Source: Ascoidea asiatica (taxonomy: Eukaryota > Ascomycota > Saccharomycetes > Ascoideales > Ascoideaceae). Taken from it: a stretch of DNA of 64,000 bases. Within the stretch, counting starts at the first letter, position 1. The number at the start of each line of letters is the position of its first letter. This document shows positions 29,160 through 38,936 of this stretch, one piece after another. The position numbers and the translations under genes were made by a program. The stretch covers positions 1,222,255 through 1,286,254 of the forward strand of contig BCKQ01000004.1 of assembly GCA_001600695.1 (NCBI GenBank). The letters are read 5' to 3'. Below the pieces are notes generated by a model, which was given only the letters and a program-made list of their open reading frames with translations, searched no databases and had not been told where the DNA came from.

Positions 29160-30593
29160 ATGAACTGGTTCTTTTTAAGAAACTTTCTTATCTTATCTTT
29201 TCTATTGTTTATGGGAAAATTATTATTAAATTCTTCAATTTCTCAAAATTTCATAATCTCAATTTCTAATTTAAATAATTATAAAATCTTATTCAATAAA
29301 ATGTCTTCTTTTAATATAAATGAAAAATCTGATTCTTCTTCTTCATATCCATATCCATATCCATATTATAAAGAAACAATAATTGCTCAATTAGCTGTAC
29401 AAAAAGCTTCATTATTAGTTTCAAATTTATTATCTGAAGAAAATAATCTTATAAAAATTAAAAATAATGAAACTTTAATAAAATCTGATAATTCTCCAGT
29501 AACAATTGGTGATTATGCTTCTCAAGCAATTATAATTGATTCTATTTTAAATAATTTTCCAAATGATAAATTTATTGCAGAAGAATCTTCAAAAGATTTA
29601 AGATTAAAAAATAATAATAATTTAAAAATTGAAATTTTTAATCAAATTAAAAAAATTGATAATTTATTTAATTTAAATTTTCAAAATTTTGGTTATAATT
29701 TAAATAAATTTAATAAAATTGATGATATTTTAAATACAATTGATAAAGGATCAGAACCTTTTGAGTCTTTTGAGTCTTCTGAGTCTTCTGAGTCTTTTGA
29801 TTCTATAACAACTATTAAAAACCCAAAAAGATTTTGGACTTTAGATCCAATTGATGGTACCAAAGGTTTCCTAAGAAATGATCAATATTCAATTTGTCTT
29901 GCTTTAATTGAAAACAATGATGTTAAAGTTTCTGTAATTGGTGCTCCAAATTTACCAATTAATCTTAAAAATGATTTATTTAATAATAAAAATTTATTAA
30001 AAATTTATAATAATAATTTTAATAATGATTTAAATTTATTTATAAAAGATAATAATTATAAAAATTTTTTTCAAAAAGGTGGTTTATTTACTGCAATTAA
30101 AAATTTTGGTGCTTTTTATAATCCAATTTTTAAAAATTTAAATAATAATATTATTAAAAATTCTATAAAAATTAAAATGAATAAAAATTTAATCTCAATT
30201 TCTGATTTAATAATTTGTGAAGGTTATGAAAAAGGTCATTCATCTCATGAAACTCAAGATAAATTTAAGAAAATTTTAAATTTATCAAATCCTTCAAATT
30301 CAATTCAAATTGATTCTCAAGCAAAATATTGTCTTTTATCAAAAGGTGATGCTGATCTTTATTTAAGATTACCTTCAAATAAATTTTATGAAGAAAAAAT
30401 TTGGGATCATGCTTCTGGTTATCTTTTAATTAATGAAGCTGGTGGAAAAGTAACTGATATGTTTGGTAATGATTTAGATTTCTCAAATGGTAGAACTTTA
30501 AAATCAAAAGGTATAATTGCTTCAAATAATCAATTCCATGATCAAATTATTAAAACAGTTAATGATATAACTCATGGAGAAGCTGTGATTTAG
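29160..30593 (+). CDS. MET22: 3'(2'),5'-bisphosphate nucleotidase (Met22/Hal2)
   Basis: Hydrolyses PAP (and PAPS) produced by sulfate assimilation; the enzyme is the classical lithium- and sodium-sensitive phosphatase. Family motifs: SDNSPVTIGDYASQA (109-123), metal ligands in AEES (140-143), the lithium-sensitive phosphatase signature DPIDGTKGF (229-237), and WDHASG (415-420) with GG-x-TD after it. The 477 residues exceed the 357 of S. cerevisiae because of Asn/Ser-rich insertions (about 145-220 and 265-340) and an N-terminal extension. Residues 1-47 start with a hydrophobic segment (FFLRNFLILSFLLFMGKLLL); Met48 (29301) would give the ordinary soluble N terminus. Which ATG is used cannot be told from sequence, and both may be. 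The enzyme identity is firm. Confidence 0.93.
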   Translation: MNWFFLRNFLILSFLLFMGKLLLNSSISQNFIISISNLNNYKILFNKMSSFNINEKSDSSSSYPYPYPYYKETIIAQLAVQKASLLVSNLLSEENNLIKIKNNETLIKSDNSPVTIGDYASQAIIIDSILNNFPNDKFIAEESSKDLRLKNNNNLKIEIFNQIKKIDNLFNLNFQNFGYNLNKFNKIDDILNTIDKGSEPFESFESSESSESFDSITTIKNPKRFWTLDPIDGTKGFLRNDQYSICLALIENNDVKVSVIGAPNLPINLKNDLFNNKNLLKIYNNNFNNDLNLFIKDNNYKNFFQKGGLFTAIKNFGAFYNPIFKNLNNNIIKNSIKIKMNKNLISISDLIICEGYEKGHSSHETQDKFKKILNLSNPSNSIQIDSQAKYCLLSKGDADLYLRLPSNKFYEEKIWDHASGYLLINEAGGKVTDMFGNDLDFSNGRTLKSKGIIASNNQFHDQIIKTVNDITHGEAVI

Positions 30594-30670
30594 TATAAGA
30601 ACTAAAATTATTTATTTACATAATTATTTAATCTATAAACATTGAATAATATATACAAAAAATTACAATT

Positions 30671-33508
30671 TTAAAAGATAAAATTTATAATTGATGGTCT
30701 AACAATTACATTCTTTATATGTTTATCTAATAAAAAGGTTTTACCTTCTTTAGTTTCTAAGATTTTATTTATATAAAAATCATTATCTTTACTTATCTGA
30801 TAAAATTCTTTATTTTCTTTAAATTTAAATTTAAATTTTCCATTAATAAAAATCTTATAATCAATTTCATTTGATTTAATTTTATCTAAACTTTCTGGCC
30901 AATTTTGTAAAAAAATTGATTTCCATTTATAATCTTCATTTGTTTTATTTAAAATTTCCCATGATTCTTCTGCACAACATGGTGTAACTGGTGATATCAT
31001 AATTATTAATTTTTTAAAACATTCAATAATTAAAATTTTATTTATATTTGAATTTTCAATAGCATTTGAAATTATATGAGTTAATTTCATAAAATCTGAA
31101 ATAGCTGTATTTAATGATATACATTCTTCTAAAGTTGAAGTTATAGATTGTATGAAATCTTGAGTATTATTGAAAAAAATAATTTCATCATTATTTAAAT
31201 TATTATAATCAATTTTATTATTATTATAATTATTATTACTATTATTAATTTGAAATTTAGATATTATTTGACTTAATGATAATATTTTTTTTAGCCATCT
31301 TTGAACTCCAATAATTTTATGTTCATCCCAATTTAAAATATCTGTAACTGGAGCTTGAAATAAAATATGAGCTCTTGTTGAGTCTGCACCATATTTTTCG
31401 ATTGTTTTTGCAGGATCAACACCATTAAATTTTGATTTTGACATTTTTTCCCAAGAAATTTTTGGAATTTCATTTGAATTTAAAATTTTTGGTAATTTTT
31501 CACCATCTTTTGTTATTATAATATTATTAAAATCTAATTCTTCTGGTTTTAAGAATTTTCCATTAATTGGATTAACATAAGTTTTACCTTGAACCATACC
31601 TTGAGTTATTAATCTTTTAAAAGGTTCACCATTTAATTCTTCTTGATTTTTAATATAACCAATTTTATATAAAAATTTAGTTATAAATCTTGAATATAAT
31701 AAATGTAAAATTGCATGTTCAATACCACCAATATAAATATCTACAGGCATATTTTTTGAAATTTTTTCAATATCAAAAATTTTATTATTATTTTTATTAT
31801 CTAAATATCTTAAAAAATACCAAGAACTATCAATAAAAGTATCCATTGTATCAGTTTCTCTTTTTGAAATTTTATTACAATTTGGACATTTACAATTAAT
31901 AAATTCAGGAATTTTATCTAATGGATTACCACTACCACGACCAAAATTTTTTTCAATTTTTGGTAATAAAACAGGTAAATCAGATTCAGGTACTGGAACT
32001 GGACCACAATCATCACAATGAATTATTGGAATTGGAGTACCCCAATATCTTTGTCTTGAAATTAACCAATCTCTAATTTTAAATTTTATTTCAGGTTTAC
32101 CTAAATTTAAAGAAATTAATTTTGAAGATATTTTTTCAGTTGCATCTTTTATTGAAAGTCCAGAAAATTCTTTACAATTATTATTTAAATAACCTTCTGT
32201 TAAAGTATATGGTAAATTTATTGAAATTTTATTTTGTTTTAAAGGTAAAATTGATTGAATTATTGGTTTATTATTAGTATTTAAATTCCAAAATTGAAAA
32301 TCTCTTTGATCATGAGCAGGACAACCCATTACAGCACCATAACCATAAGTACTAATAACATAAGGAGCTATAAAAACAGGAATTTTAATATTATTATCTA
32401 AAGGATTTAAAACATAAAAATTTTTTAATTTATAACCAATTTTTGAATCATTTGGTTCATTTTTTGCAAATTCAATAAATTTTTTTAAATCATTATCAAT
32501 TTTTGAAAATTCTAAAGTTAAAGGATGATTTAAAGCTAAAGATAAGAATTGGATACTAAAAATAGTATCAGGTCTTGTTGTAAATACATCAATTTTACTT
32601 GAGGTAGAATTCGATGAGGTAGAATCTGATGATATGAAAGAAATTTTTAAACCATTTGATTTACCAATCCAATTTTTTTGCATAGTTTTAACTTTATTTG
32701 GCCATAATTTTAATAAATTTAAATCATTATTTAAATCATTTGCAAAATCAGTAATTTTTATAAACCATTGTTTTAATAATTTTTTTTGAACTTTAGCACC
32801 AGATCTCCAAGATTTACCATTTGAATCAACTTGTTCATTAGCTAAAACAGTATTATCAATTGGATCCCAATTAATTTCAGAATTTTTTTGATAAATTAAA
32901 TTATTTTTAAATAATAATAAAAATAAAAATTGAGTAAATTTATAATAATTTGAATTTGAAGTTGAAATTTCTTTTGACCAATCAAAATCAGATAACATTA
33001 AATTTAATTGAGATTTCATTTTATTAATATTATTAATTGTCCAAATTTTTGGATTTAAATTTCTATCAATTGCAGCATTTTCTGCAGGTAAACCAAATGA
33101 ATCCCAACCCATTGGATTAATAATATTAAAATTTTTTAATTTTAAAAATCTTGAAATTACATCATTAATTGTATAAACTCTTAAATGTCCCATATGTAAC
33201 ATTCCAGAAGGATATGGAAACATAGATAAAAGATAAAAATCTTTTTTATTTTTTATTGAATTTGATTCATTTCTTGGTTTGATTAAATTTTCTTTTGAAC
33301 TTTCAGACCAAATTTTTGACCATTTTGAATCTAAATCTAATAAATTTATAACTTTTGAAGTTTCTTTAGATTTTGTTGAATTTAATCTTTTTAAATTGTA
33401 ATTGTTATTGTTATTGTTATTGTTATTGAATATGGAGTTTCGATTATGATTTAATATAATTGGACTTATGGGTAGTCTTTGAAACCTAGCAGAAGAACAC
33501 CTCAACAT
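30671..33508 (-). CDS. NAM2: mitochondrial leucyl-tRNA synthetase
   Basis: Charges mitochondrial tRNA-Leu; in S. cerevisiae the same protein also helps splice group I introns. The 945-residue product (S. cerevisiae Nam2 894) has an N-terminal basic presequence rich in Ser, Arg and Asn (about 1-45), the class I HIGH motif as PYPSGMLHMGH (97-107), WDSFGLPAENAAI, the editing domain with TTRPDT-type residues (VFTTRPDTIF), a Cys-x2-Cys zinc element (CKCPNCNK), DTFIDSSWYFLRYLD, and KMSKSKFNG near 688-696. The C-terminal anticodon domain and a short terminal extension are complete. It ends 77 bp from MET22 (convergent) and shares a 504-bp divergent promoter with OST2. Confidence 0.96.
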   Translation of the reverse strand: MLRCSSARFQRLPISPIILNHNRNSIFNNNNNNNNNYNLKRLNSTKSKETSKVINLLDLDSKWSKIWSESSKENLIKPRNESNSIKNKKDFYLLSMFPYPSGMLHMGHLRVYTINDVISRFLKLKNFNIINPMGWDSFGLPAENAAIDRNLNPKIWTINNINKMKSQLNLMLSDFDWSKEISTSNSNYYKFTQFLFLLLFKNNLIYQKNSEINWDPIDNTVLANEQVDSNGKSWRSGAKVQKKLLKQWFIKITDFANDLNNDLNLLKLWPNKVKTMQKNWIGKSNGLKISFISSDSTSSNSTSSKIDVFTTRPDTIFSIQFLSLALNHPLTLEFSKIDNDLKKFIEFAKNEPNDSKIGYKLKNFYVLNPLDNNIKIPVFIAPYVISTYGYGAVMGCPAHDQRDFQFWNLNTNNKPIIQSILPLKQNKISINLPYTLTEGYLNNNCKEFSGLSIKDATEKISSKLISLNLGKPEIKFKIRDWLISRQRYWGTPIPIIHCDDCGPVPVPESDLPVLLPKIEKNFGRGSGNPLDKIPEFINCKCPNCNKISKRETDTMDTFIDSSWYFLRYLDNKNNNKIFDIEKISKNMPVDIYIGGIEHAILHLLYSRFITKFLYKIGYIKNQEELNGEPFKRLITQGMVQGKTYVNPINGKFLKPEELDFNNIIITKDGEKLPKILNSNEIPKISWEKMSKSKFNGVDPAKTIEKYGADSTRAHILFQAPVTDILNWDEHKIIGVQRWLKKILSLSQIISKFQINNSNNNYNNNKIDYNNLNNDEIIFFNNTQDFIQSITSTLEECISLNTAISDFMKLTHIISNAIENSNINKILIIECFKKLIIMISPVTPCCAEESWEILNKTNEDYKWKSIFLQNWPESLDKIKSNEIDYKIFINGKFKFKFKENKEFYQISKDNDFYINKILETKEGKTFLLDKHIKNVIVRPSIINFIF

Positions 33509-34012
33509 AATTACTTTCTATTATGCAACTCATCAAACACACCATCAATTGCTTCGCAGCTTCTGCTTCTTCTTCTGCTTCTTCTTCTTCTTTGCTTTCT
33601 CTTCTTTGCTTCTTCTGCTTCCTGTGTTTTCTTTCTTCCTTCTTCTTTCTTTCTTCTTTTTTCTTTTTTCTTCGAGATTTGTTTACAAAACCAGATCCGT
33701 GAAATATTATCCGGTCCGAGTGTTTCCATGGCATGGAACTGTAACTAATTTATATTTAATGTTCCTTGTACATGGTTTTTAGTTTCCGTACATCTCCGGC
33801 TGTTTCCTGAAAAGACCCACAGAACTGGCGTTGTCCCGTGTTTTCTCATTGACACTTGTTGAAAGTGTTGTAAAGAAGCAGTGTAGGCTTATTTATTATC
33901 AAATAAGTTGAATATTTATTGAAAAATTGAATATGATTGAATTGATTAATTATATATTAAGATCAAATGATAAATTAATAAAACAACTAAATATATATTA
34001 ATTCAATAAGAA
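33509..34012. promoter_or_regulatory. divergent NAM2/OST2 promoter
   Basis: A pyrimidine-rich stretch of TTC and CTTCTG repeats (about 33555-33675) is followed by ACCCACAGAACTGG (33815-33828), one of four copies of a motif shared with other promoters here, then an A+T-rich leader. Frames in the repeat (33479-33782, both strands) are low-complexity and are not called as genes. Confidence 0.5.
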
Positions 34013-34546
34013 ATGGCAAGAAAAGTAAAAGCTGTTAAATCAGCTCAATCATTATCAACCTCATCAACTTCATTACCTAAACAAGTAACTAAACAAGTAA
34101 CTAAACAAGTAACAAAACAAGTAACAAAATCTGGAAATGTTAAAAATTTATCAATTTTAAAAGAATTTCAAAATTCAATTAATATAATTTTAAAAGATTA
34201 TAAATTAAATTTTAATTCAAATAATTCAATTAAATTAATTGATTTATTTTTAGGTTATTTAATATTCTTAGGTATTATTCAATTTTTATTTGTTTTAATT
34301 GTTGGAAATTTTCCATTTAATGGATTCTTAGCTGGTTTTATTTCAACAGTTGGACAATTTGTATTAACAGTTTCTTTAAGATTACAATCTTTAAATATAT
34401 CGATTGAAAGCAATAATAAAGAAAATAATAAAGATAATGATAATGATATTGAAGAAAAAATAAAGTATATAAAAAGAAAATCATTAAGAGATTATATATT
34501 TGCAAGTTTAATCTTACATTTTATTGTACTTCACTTTATAAATTAG
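34013..34546 (+). CDS. OST2: oligosaccharyltransferase subunit Ost2 (DAD1 family)
   Basis: Small ER membrane subunit of the oligosaccharyltransferase that transfers glycans to Asn. The 177 residues carry the conserved core: KLIDLFLGYLIFLGIIQFLF, VGNFPFNGFLAGFISTVGQF, VSLRLQ and the family ending RDYIFASLILHFIVLHFIN, giving three membrane helices. S. cerevisiae Ost2 is 130 residues; the extra length comes from an N-terminal stretch with four KQVT repeats (about 23-38, encoded by near-perfect 12-bp repeats) and a charged Asn/Asp/Lys/Glu insertion of about 35 residues between helix 2 and the last helix, where the family normally has a short NP-containing loop. The assignment is firm. Confidence 0.9.
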   Translation: MARKVKAVKSAQSLSTSSTSLPKQVTKQVTKQVTKQVTKSGNVKNLSILKEFQNSINIILKDYKLNFNSNNSIKLIDLFLGYLIFLGIIQFLFVLIVGNFPFNGFLAGFISTVGQFVLTVSLRLQSLNISIESNNKENNKDNDNDIEEKIKYIKRKSLRDYIFASLILHFIVLHFIN

Positions 34547-34620
34547 ATATAATCAACTTTATAATTATATAAATATATATATAATAAGATATTAAGATAA
34601 TAAAATAATAAAATAATAAA

Positions 34621-35709
34621 TTATTCAAAATTACCATTATTTATAACAAAAGTATCAATAACAGCCATTGCAGCATATAATCTATTTTCAGCTTCTTCAA
34701 ATACAATTGATCTTTTTTTATCATAAAATACATAATCATCAACTTCAAATTCATGTCTTGGTAAACAATGCATAAATTTCCAATTTGAATTTAAATTATT
34801 TTCATTATTTGTAACTAAAGATTTATTAATTTGAAAATTTTTAAATTGATTTAATTTTTTTAATTTTAAATTTTCTTCTCCCATACTTATAAAAGTATCA
34901 GTAACTAAAATATTTGAATTTTTAATTGCATTAATTGGATTATTTAAAATTTCAAAATTTAAATTTTTTTCATTTGCAATTTTCTTACTTTTTTTAATTA
35001 ATTCATTATCAAAATTTATACCAATTGGAATTGCAATAGAAATATTAATATTATAATATAAACAACCAAAAATTAAATCATTTATAACATTATTTGCATC
35101 ACCAATCCAAGTTAATTTAAGTTTTTCATTAGAATCATTAGAGTCATTGTTGGTGAAATAAGTTGGAAAATTTTCTTTAATTGTTAATAAATCAGTAATT
35201 GTTTGAAGTGGATGAAATTTATCACATAATGAATTTATAATTGGTACTTTTGAATTTTTACATAAATTTAAAATTTCTGAATTTTTATTAACTCTTGCAA
35301 AAATACATGAAGTCATTGAACTTATAACTTTTACAGAATCATATAAAGATTCATTAATACCTAATTGAATATCATCTTTACTTAAAAACATTGGATGAGC
35401 ACCAAAATATTTACAAGCACCTTCAGTTGAAATTCTTGTTCTTGTTGATCTTTTTGAAAAAATTAATGATATTGTTTTATTATATAACTTAAGGTGATTT
35501 TTTAAATTTTCTTCATTATGAATACCATTTTTATCTTTAAATAAATCTTTAAAATATTTTGCTTTATTAACTAAGAATTTAAATTCATTTTCTTTTAAAT
35601 TTGAAATTGAAATTAAATGTTTTGGTTTTAATAATGAATTATTATTTAATAAAGTTGAAGAGAATAATCTTTTTTGTAAAAAAAATGAATTTTTATATAT
35701 ATAAGACAT
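34621..35709 (-). CDS. ARG3: ornithine carbamoyltransferase, probably mitochondrial
   Basis: Makes citrulline from ornithine and carbamoyl phosphate in arginine synthesis. Motifs: carbamoyl-phosphate loop SKRSTRTR (85-92), FHPLQT (165-170), the ornithine loop region, and HCLPRH (314-319) with the catalytic Cys. The 362 residues exceed the 338 of cytosolic S. cerevisiae Arg3; the first 25 or so (MSYIYKNSFFLQKRLFSSTL) form a basic, Ser-rich amphipathic stretch with a plausible RLFSS cleavage region. This indicates matrix import, the state found in most fungi. It converges with OST2 at 74 bp. The promoter to the right has TGACTAA (35912-35918), a weak Gcn4-like match. Confidence 0.95.
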   Translation of the reverse strand: MSYIYKNSFFLQKRLFSSTLLNNNSLLKPKHLISISNLKENEFKFLVNKAKYFKDLFKDKNGIHNEENLKNHLKLYNKTISLIFSKRSTRTRISTEGACKYFGAHPMFLSKDDIQLGINESLYDSVKVISSMTSCIFARVNKNSEILNLCKNSKVPIINSLCDKFHPLQTITDLLTIKENFPTYFTNNDSNDSNEKLKLTWIGDANNVINDLIFGCLYYNINISIAIPIGINFDNELIKKSKKIANEKNLNFEILNNPINAIKNSNILVTDTFISMGEENLKLKKLNQFKNFQINKSLVTNNENNLNSNWKFMHCLPRHEFEVDDYVFYDKKRSIVFEEAENRLYAAMAVIDTFVINNGNFE

Positions 35710-35756
35710 TTTATAGTTTATTATATATCTATTTAAATACTTATTCTATTAATTAT

Positions 35757-35813
35757 ATTATATTATTATATTATTATATTATTATATTATTATATTATTA
35801 TATTATTTGATCA
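35757..35813. repeat. TATTATAT-type tandem repeat
   Basis: About seven copies of an 8-bp TATTATAT unit immediately upstream of ARG3. Confidence 0.75.
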
Positions 35814-36017
35814 TTTAAATATTTATATTCAATAATATCTAATATCTCTAATATCTTTTAAATGGATGAGAACCGTTGATTGGATGAGAATGGAATAAAT
35901 TGAGTAAATTGTGACTAAATAAAATTTCAATACGGATTACAGTAATAAAAGAAGAAAGAAAGAAGAAAGAAAGTGAAGATAATAAGATAATAAGTTAGAG
36001 AAGTGAATATTAATAGA

Positions 36018-36443
36018 ATGTTTAATATACAAGTTAAAAGATTAGGATTATATAATAATAATAGAATAATAAATAATTATTTATATAAATTTAATAGATT
36101 CAACTCAATTAAAACAAATCAAATTTATAATGGTATAAATTATAATGAAAAAATAGAAAAAATATATAATAGAATTAATAATAATAAACAAGTTAAATTA
36201 AAATATGATAAAGTTTTAAAAATTTTAAAAAAAAATAATATTAAAATCAGAGAATCTAATGAAAATAATAAATTAATTGAGAATATTGGAATATTAAATT
36301 CATTAAAATTTATGTTTTTAAAAGATATTAAAATGTCAATAATTGAATTGAAAGATGAAATGAATTTACAAAATATTAAATTAAGTAAAGATGATATCAA
36401 ATATTTTACATGTTTATTCACTGGTCATAATAATATTAAATGA
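36018..36443 (+). CDS. small unknown protein with mitochondrial-type N terminus
   Basis: 141 residues from the ATG at 36018; an open frame continues back to a GTG at 36003 but GTG is not a normal yeast start. The first 35 residues (MFNIQVKRLGLYNNNRIINN..., FNRFNS) are rich in Arg, Asn and hydrophobics without acidic residues, as in a mitochondrial targeting sequence. The remainder is two or three charged helices (YDKVLKILKKNNIKIRES and MSIIELKDEMNLQNIKLSKDDI). No family recognised; small mitochondrial ribosome-associated or assembly factors look like this, but I do not assign a role. Confidence 0.55.
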   Translation: MFNIQVKRLGLYNNNRIINNYLYKFNRFNSIKTNQIYNGINYNEKIEKIYNRINNNKQVKLKYDKVLKILKKNNIKIRESNENNKLIENIGILNSLKFMFLKDIKMSIIELKDEMNLQNIKLSKDDIKYFTCLFTGHNNIK

Positions 36444-36583
36444 TTTTATAATCAGATTTTTGTAAGTGTCTATATTATATAGTGTAAATAGATATAAGAG
36501 TTATGGGAAATATTCAACTTCAATTGAAATCAAATCACAGACAGCAGAAGAATGATCCTGTCTTCTTGTAAACCATCCTCAGA

Positions 36584-36632
36584 TTATCCTCAGATTATCC
36601 TCAGATTATCTTCTGGTTATCTTCTGGTTATC
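36584..36632 (-). promoter_or_regulatory. array of five GATAA sites at 11-bp spacing
   Basis: TTATC (GATAA on the minus strand) occurs at 36584, 36595, 36606, 36617 and 36628. The repeat unit is TCCTCAGATTA three times and TCTTCTGGTTA twice. Equal spacing of about one helical turn would place bound GATA-type factors on one face of the DNA. It lies about 970 bp before PIR copy 2. Confidence 0.6.
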
Positions 36633-37099
36633 TGAAGACCAGTTCTGTGGGTGTCCTTTGATTGTATTCGAGTAACAACAACAACAACAAGAAACAAGAA
36701 CTGCAACAGTGAAGAGAGAAAGAGAAAGAGAAAGAGAGAAAGACTGCAATCACTCTTACTCTTACTCTTACTATTGCTCTTATTACTGTTACTATTACTC
36801 TTATTATTATCACTATTACTAATACTATCACTATCACTATCACTATTACTATTGTTGTTATTGTTATTGTTATTACCATCACTTTTGTCTTTCTTTTCTG
36901 CTCGAGTAACACAGAACCAGATCAAGCTCTAGCCACGGATCAATATCCACTCCAAAATGGAATAAAGTGGCTCATGGTTTAAAGTAAATACTGTGTCATG
37001 TGCCTTTAGACGGTGGTCGGAACTGGCACTGTCCCAATAAGGTTAAACATAAATACTCTTTTTTCCAAAATTTTGGAATTATTTCAGATCATCAATGAA

Positions 37100-37138
<39 letters not shown>

Positions 37139-37550
37139 CATTACCATTATTACTTTAAATTTATGAATATCTAATTAGTCGACTTTGATTTAATGAACGT
37201 TATTCAACTCAATTCAATTCAATTTAATCGAAGATGGCTTGCAATATATTCATATATTCAGCCTTCATTGAAATCTCTCAATAATTATGAAATTAGTACT
37301 AATTATTAAAGTATTTTTAATTTAATTTAATTAAACGATTCTATATTTTATTAATTTAATTTTGATTAAATTATTTCTTTAAAGAAATTATGGTTATTTT
37401 TTTTTACTTTTTTTATGATTTCAAACTAATATAAATAATCATTAAAATGTTCTATTTTATTTATTCTTTTTCTCTTTATTTCATTCAAATTCAATATATC
37501 ATTCATCTCATAAATAATTAATAATTAATAATTAATAATTAATAATTTAT

Positions 37551-37595
37551 ACAATACAATACAATACAATACAATACAATACAATACAATACAAT
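37551..37595. repeat. ACAAT pentamer repeat
   Basis: About nine ACAAT units in the leader of PIR copy 2, ending a few bases from the ATG. Copy 1 lacks it, which marks where the two copies stop matching. Confidence 0.85.
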
Positions 37596-37597
37596 AA

Positions 37598-38936
37598 TAA
37601 AAATGAAGTTATCTTGTTCAATCTTAACTTCAATTGCTTTATTAATAATATCTTCAAAAGCTGCTTATATTCCTTCTGATCCATGGACAACTTTAACTCC
37701 AAGTGATACTTTATCAAATGGTTTAACAAATTATGCATCTTCATTCGGTATTGAAATTGTTACAATTTCAAATAATACTTTAGTTAAAAGAGATGTATCT
37801 CAAATTACAGATGGTCAAATTCAAGCTGCAACTTCAACTTCAACAACTTCTATTTCTTTAACTACAATCACTTCTGCAGCTCCAGTAAGTCAAATTGGTG
37901 ATGGTCAAATACAAGCTACAACTGCAACACCTGCTCAAGTTGTTTCTCAAATTGGTGATGGACAAATTCAAGCAACAACTGCTACTCCTGTTTCCACTAC
38001 AGCTGAAGTTGTAAGTCAAATTGGTGATGGTCAGATACAAGCTACAACAGCTACTACTGTGGCAACTACTGCAGAAGTAGTCTCACAAATCGATGATGGA
38101 CAAATACAAGCTACTACTGCCACTTCTGTCGCTACAACTGCTGAAGTTGTTTCACAAATTGGAGATGGTCAAATTCAAGCTACTACTGCTACCACAGCTC
38201 AAGTTGTAAGTCAAATTGGAGATGGTCAAATACAAGCAACAACCGCAACCACTGCTCAAGTTGTTTCACAAATTGGTGATGGACAAATTCAAGCTACCAC
38301 TGCCACCACTGCCACCACAGCTCAAGTAGTATCTCAAATCGGCGACGGTCAAATACAAGCAACTACAGCTACAACTGAAACTACTGCTCAAGCAGTTTCT
38401 CAAATCAATGATGGTCAAATTCAAGCAACTACTTTAATTTCATCTTATATCACTCCAACAGCTTCTGCTGCTTCTCAAATAACTGATGGTCAAGTCCAAG
38501 CTACAACTGGAACAACCTCAACTACATCAACTAATACTGCCTCAACTTCAGATTCCGCAGAAACTATTGGATCATTTTCTCATGATGTTTCATGTAATAC
38601 TAATTCTACATTATCAATGACTTTAAGTAATGGAATTTTATCAGATTCAAAAGGTAGAATTGGTTCAATTGTTGCAAATAGACAATTTCAATTTGATGGT
38701 CCTCCACAAGCTGGTGCTATTTATGCTGCTGGTTGGTCTGTTAATCCAGAAACTGGTTATTTAACAATTGGTACAAATGATGAATTTTATCAATGTTTAA
38801 GTGGTAATTTTTATAATTTATATGATCAAGATATTGGATCTGTTTGTTATCCTGTTCATTTAAAAATTGTTGATTTAATTACCTGTTAATTAACTTAACT
38901 TACTTTATTCTTTATCTTATTCTTTTTTGTCTTATT
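37598..38936 (+). repeat. near-identical duplicated block, copy 2
   Basis: Partner of 17020-18358, same orientation, 20578 bp to the right. It covers five bases of leader, the whole PIR coding region and 47 bases of 3' sequence. Confidence 0.93.
37603..38889 (+). CDS. PIR-family cell wall protein, copy 2
   Basis: 428 residues, identical to the product at 17025-18311 apart from one Ile in the linker after the tenth PIR unit (LISSYI). It has the same signal peptide, KR processing site, eleven SQxxDGQ units and four-Cys C-terminal domain. What differs is the control DNA: this copy sits behind the GATAA array, an AAT run and an ACAAT repeat, whereas copy 1 lies behind CGGGTAAC and an inverted repeat. 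The two copies are therefore probably expressed under different conditions while making the same protein. Confidence 0.96.
   Translation: MKLSCSILTSIALLIISSKAAYIPSDPWTTLTPSDTLSNGLTNYASSFGIEIVTISNNTLVKRDVSQITDGQIQAATSTSTTSISLTTITSAAPVSQIGDGQIQATTATPAQVVSQIGDGQIQATTATPVSTTAEVVSQIGDGQIQATTATTVATTAEVVSQIDDGQIQATTATSVATTAEVVSQIGDGQIQATTATTAQVVSQIGDGQIQATTATTAQVVSQIGDGQIQATTATTATTAQVVSQIGDGQIQATTATTETTAQAVSQINDGQIQATTLISSYITPTASAASQITDGQVQATTGTTSTTSTNTASTSDSAETIGSFSHDVSCNTNSTLSMTLSNGILSDSKGRIGSIVANRQFQFDGPPQAGAIYAAGWSVNPETGYLTIGTNDEFYQCLSGNFYNLYDQDIGSVCYPVHLKIVDLITC

Larger units (their letters stand above)
36444..37597. other. intergenic region upstream of PIR copy 2
   Basis: Holds an 11-bp-period GATAA array (36584-36632), CCAGTTCTGTGGGT (36639-36652), a CTATTA/CTATCA-type repeat (about 36745-36870), GAACTGGCACTGTCCC near 37020, an AAT triplet run (37097-37136), ATTAATA repeats (37513-37543) and an ACAAT pentamer repeat (37551-37595) that runs up to the start codon. 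Frames in 36617-36932 are repeat translations and are not genes. Confidence 0.5.

Noticed and set aside
33479-33782. Plus and minus frames of Leu/Phe or Lys/Glu runs between NAM2 and OST2
   Set aside because: Translation of a TTC/CTTCTG repeat in a promoter.
36617-36932. Three frames upstream of PIR copy 2
   Set aside because: Simple-repeat translations (poly-Leu, Asn-Ser, Val-Ile) of one another.
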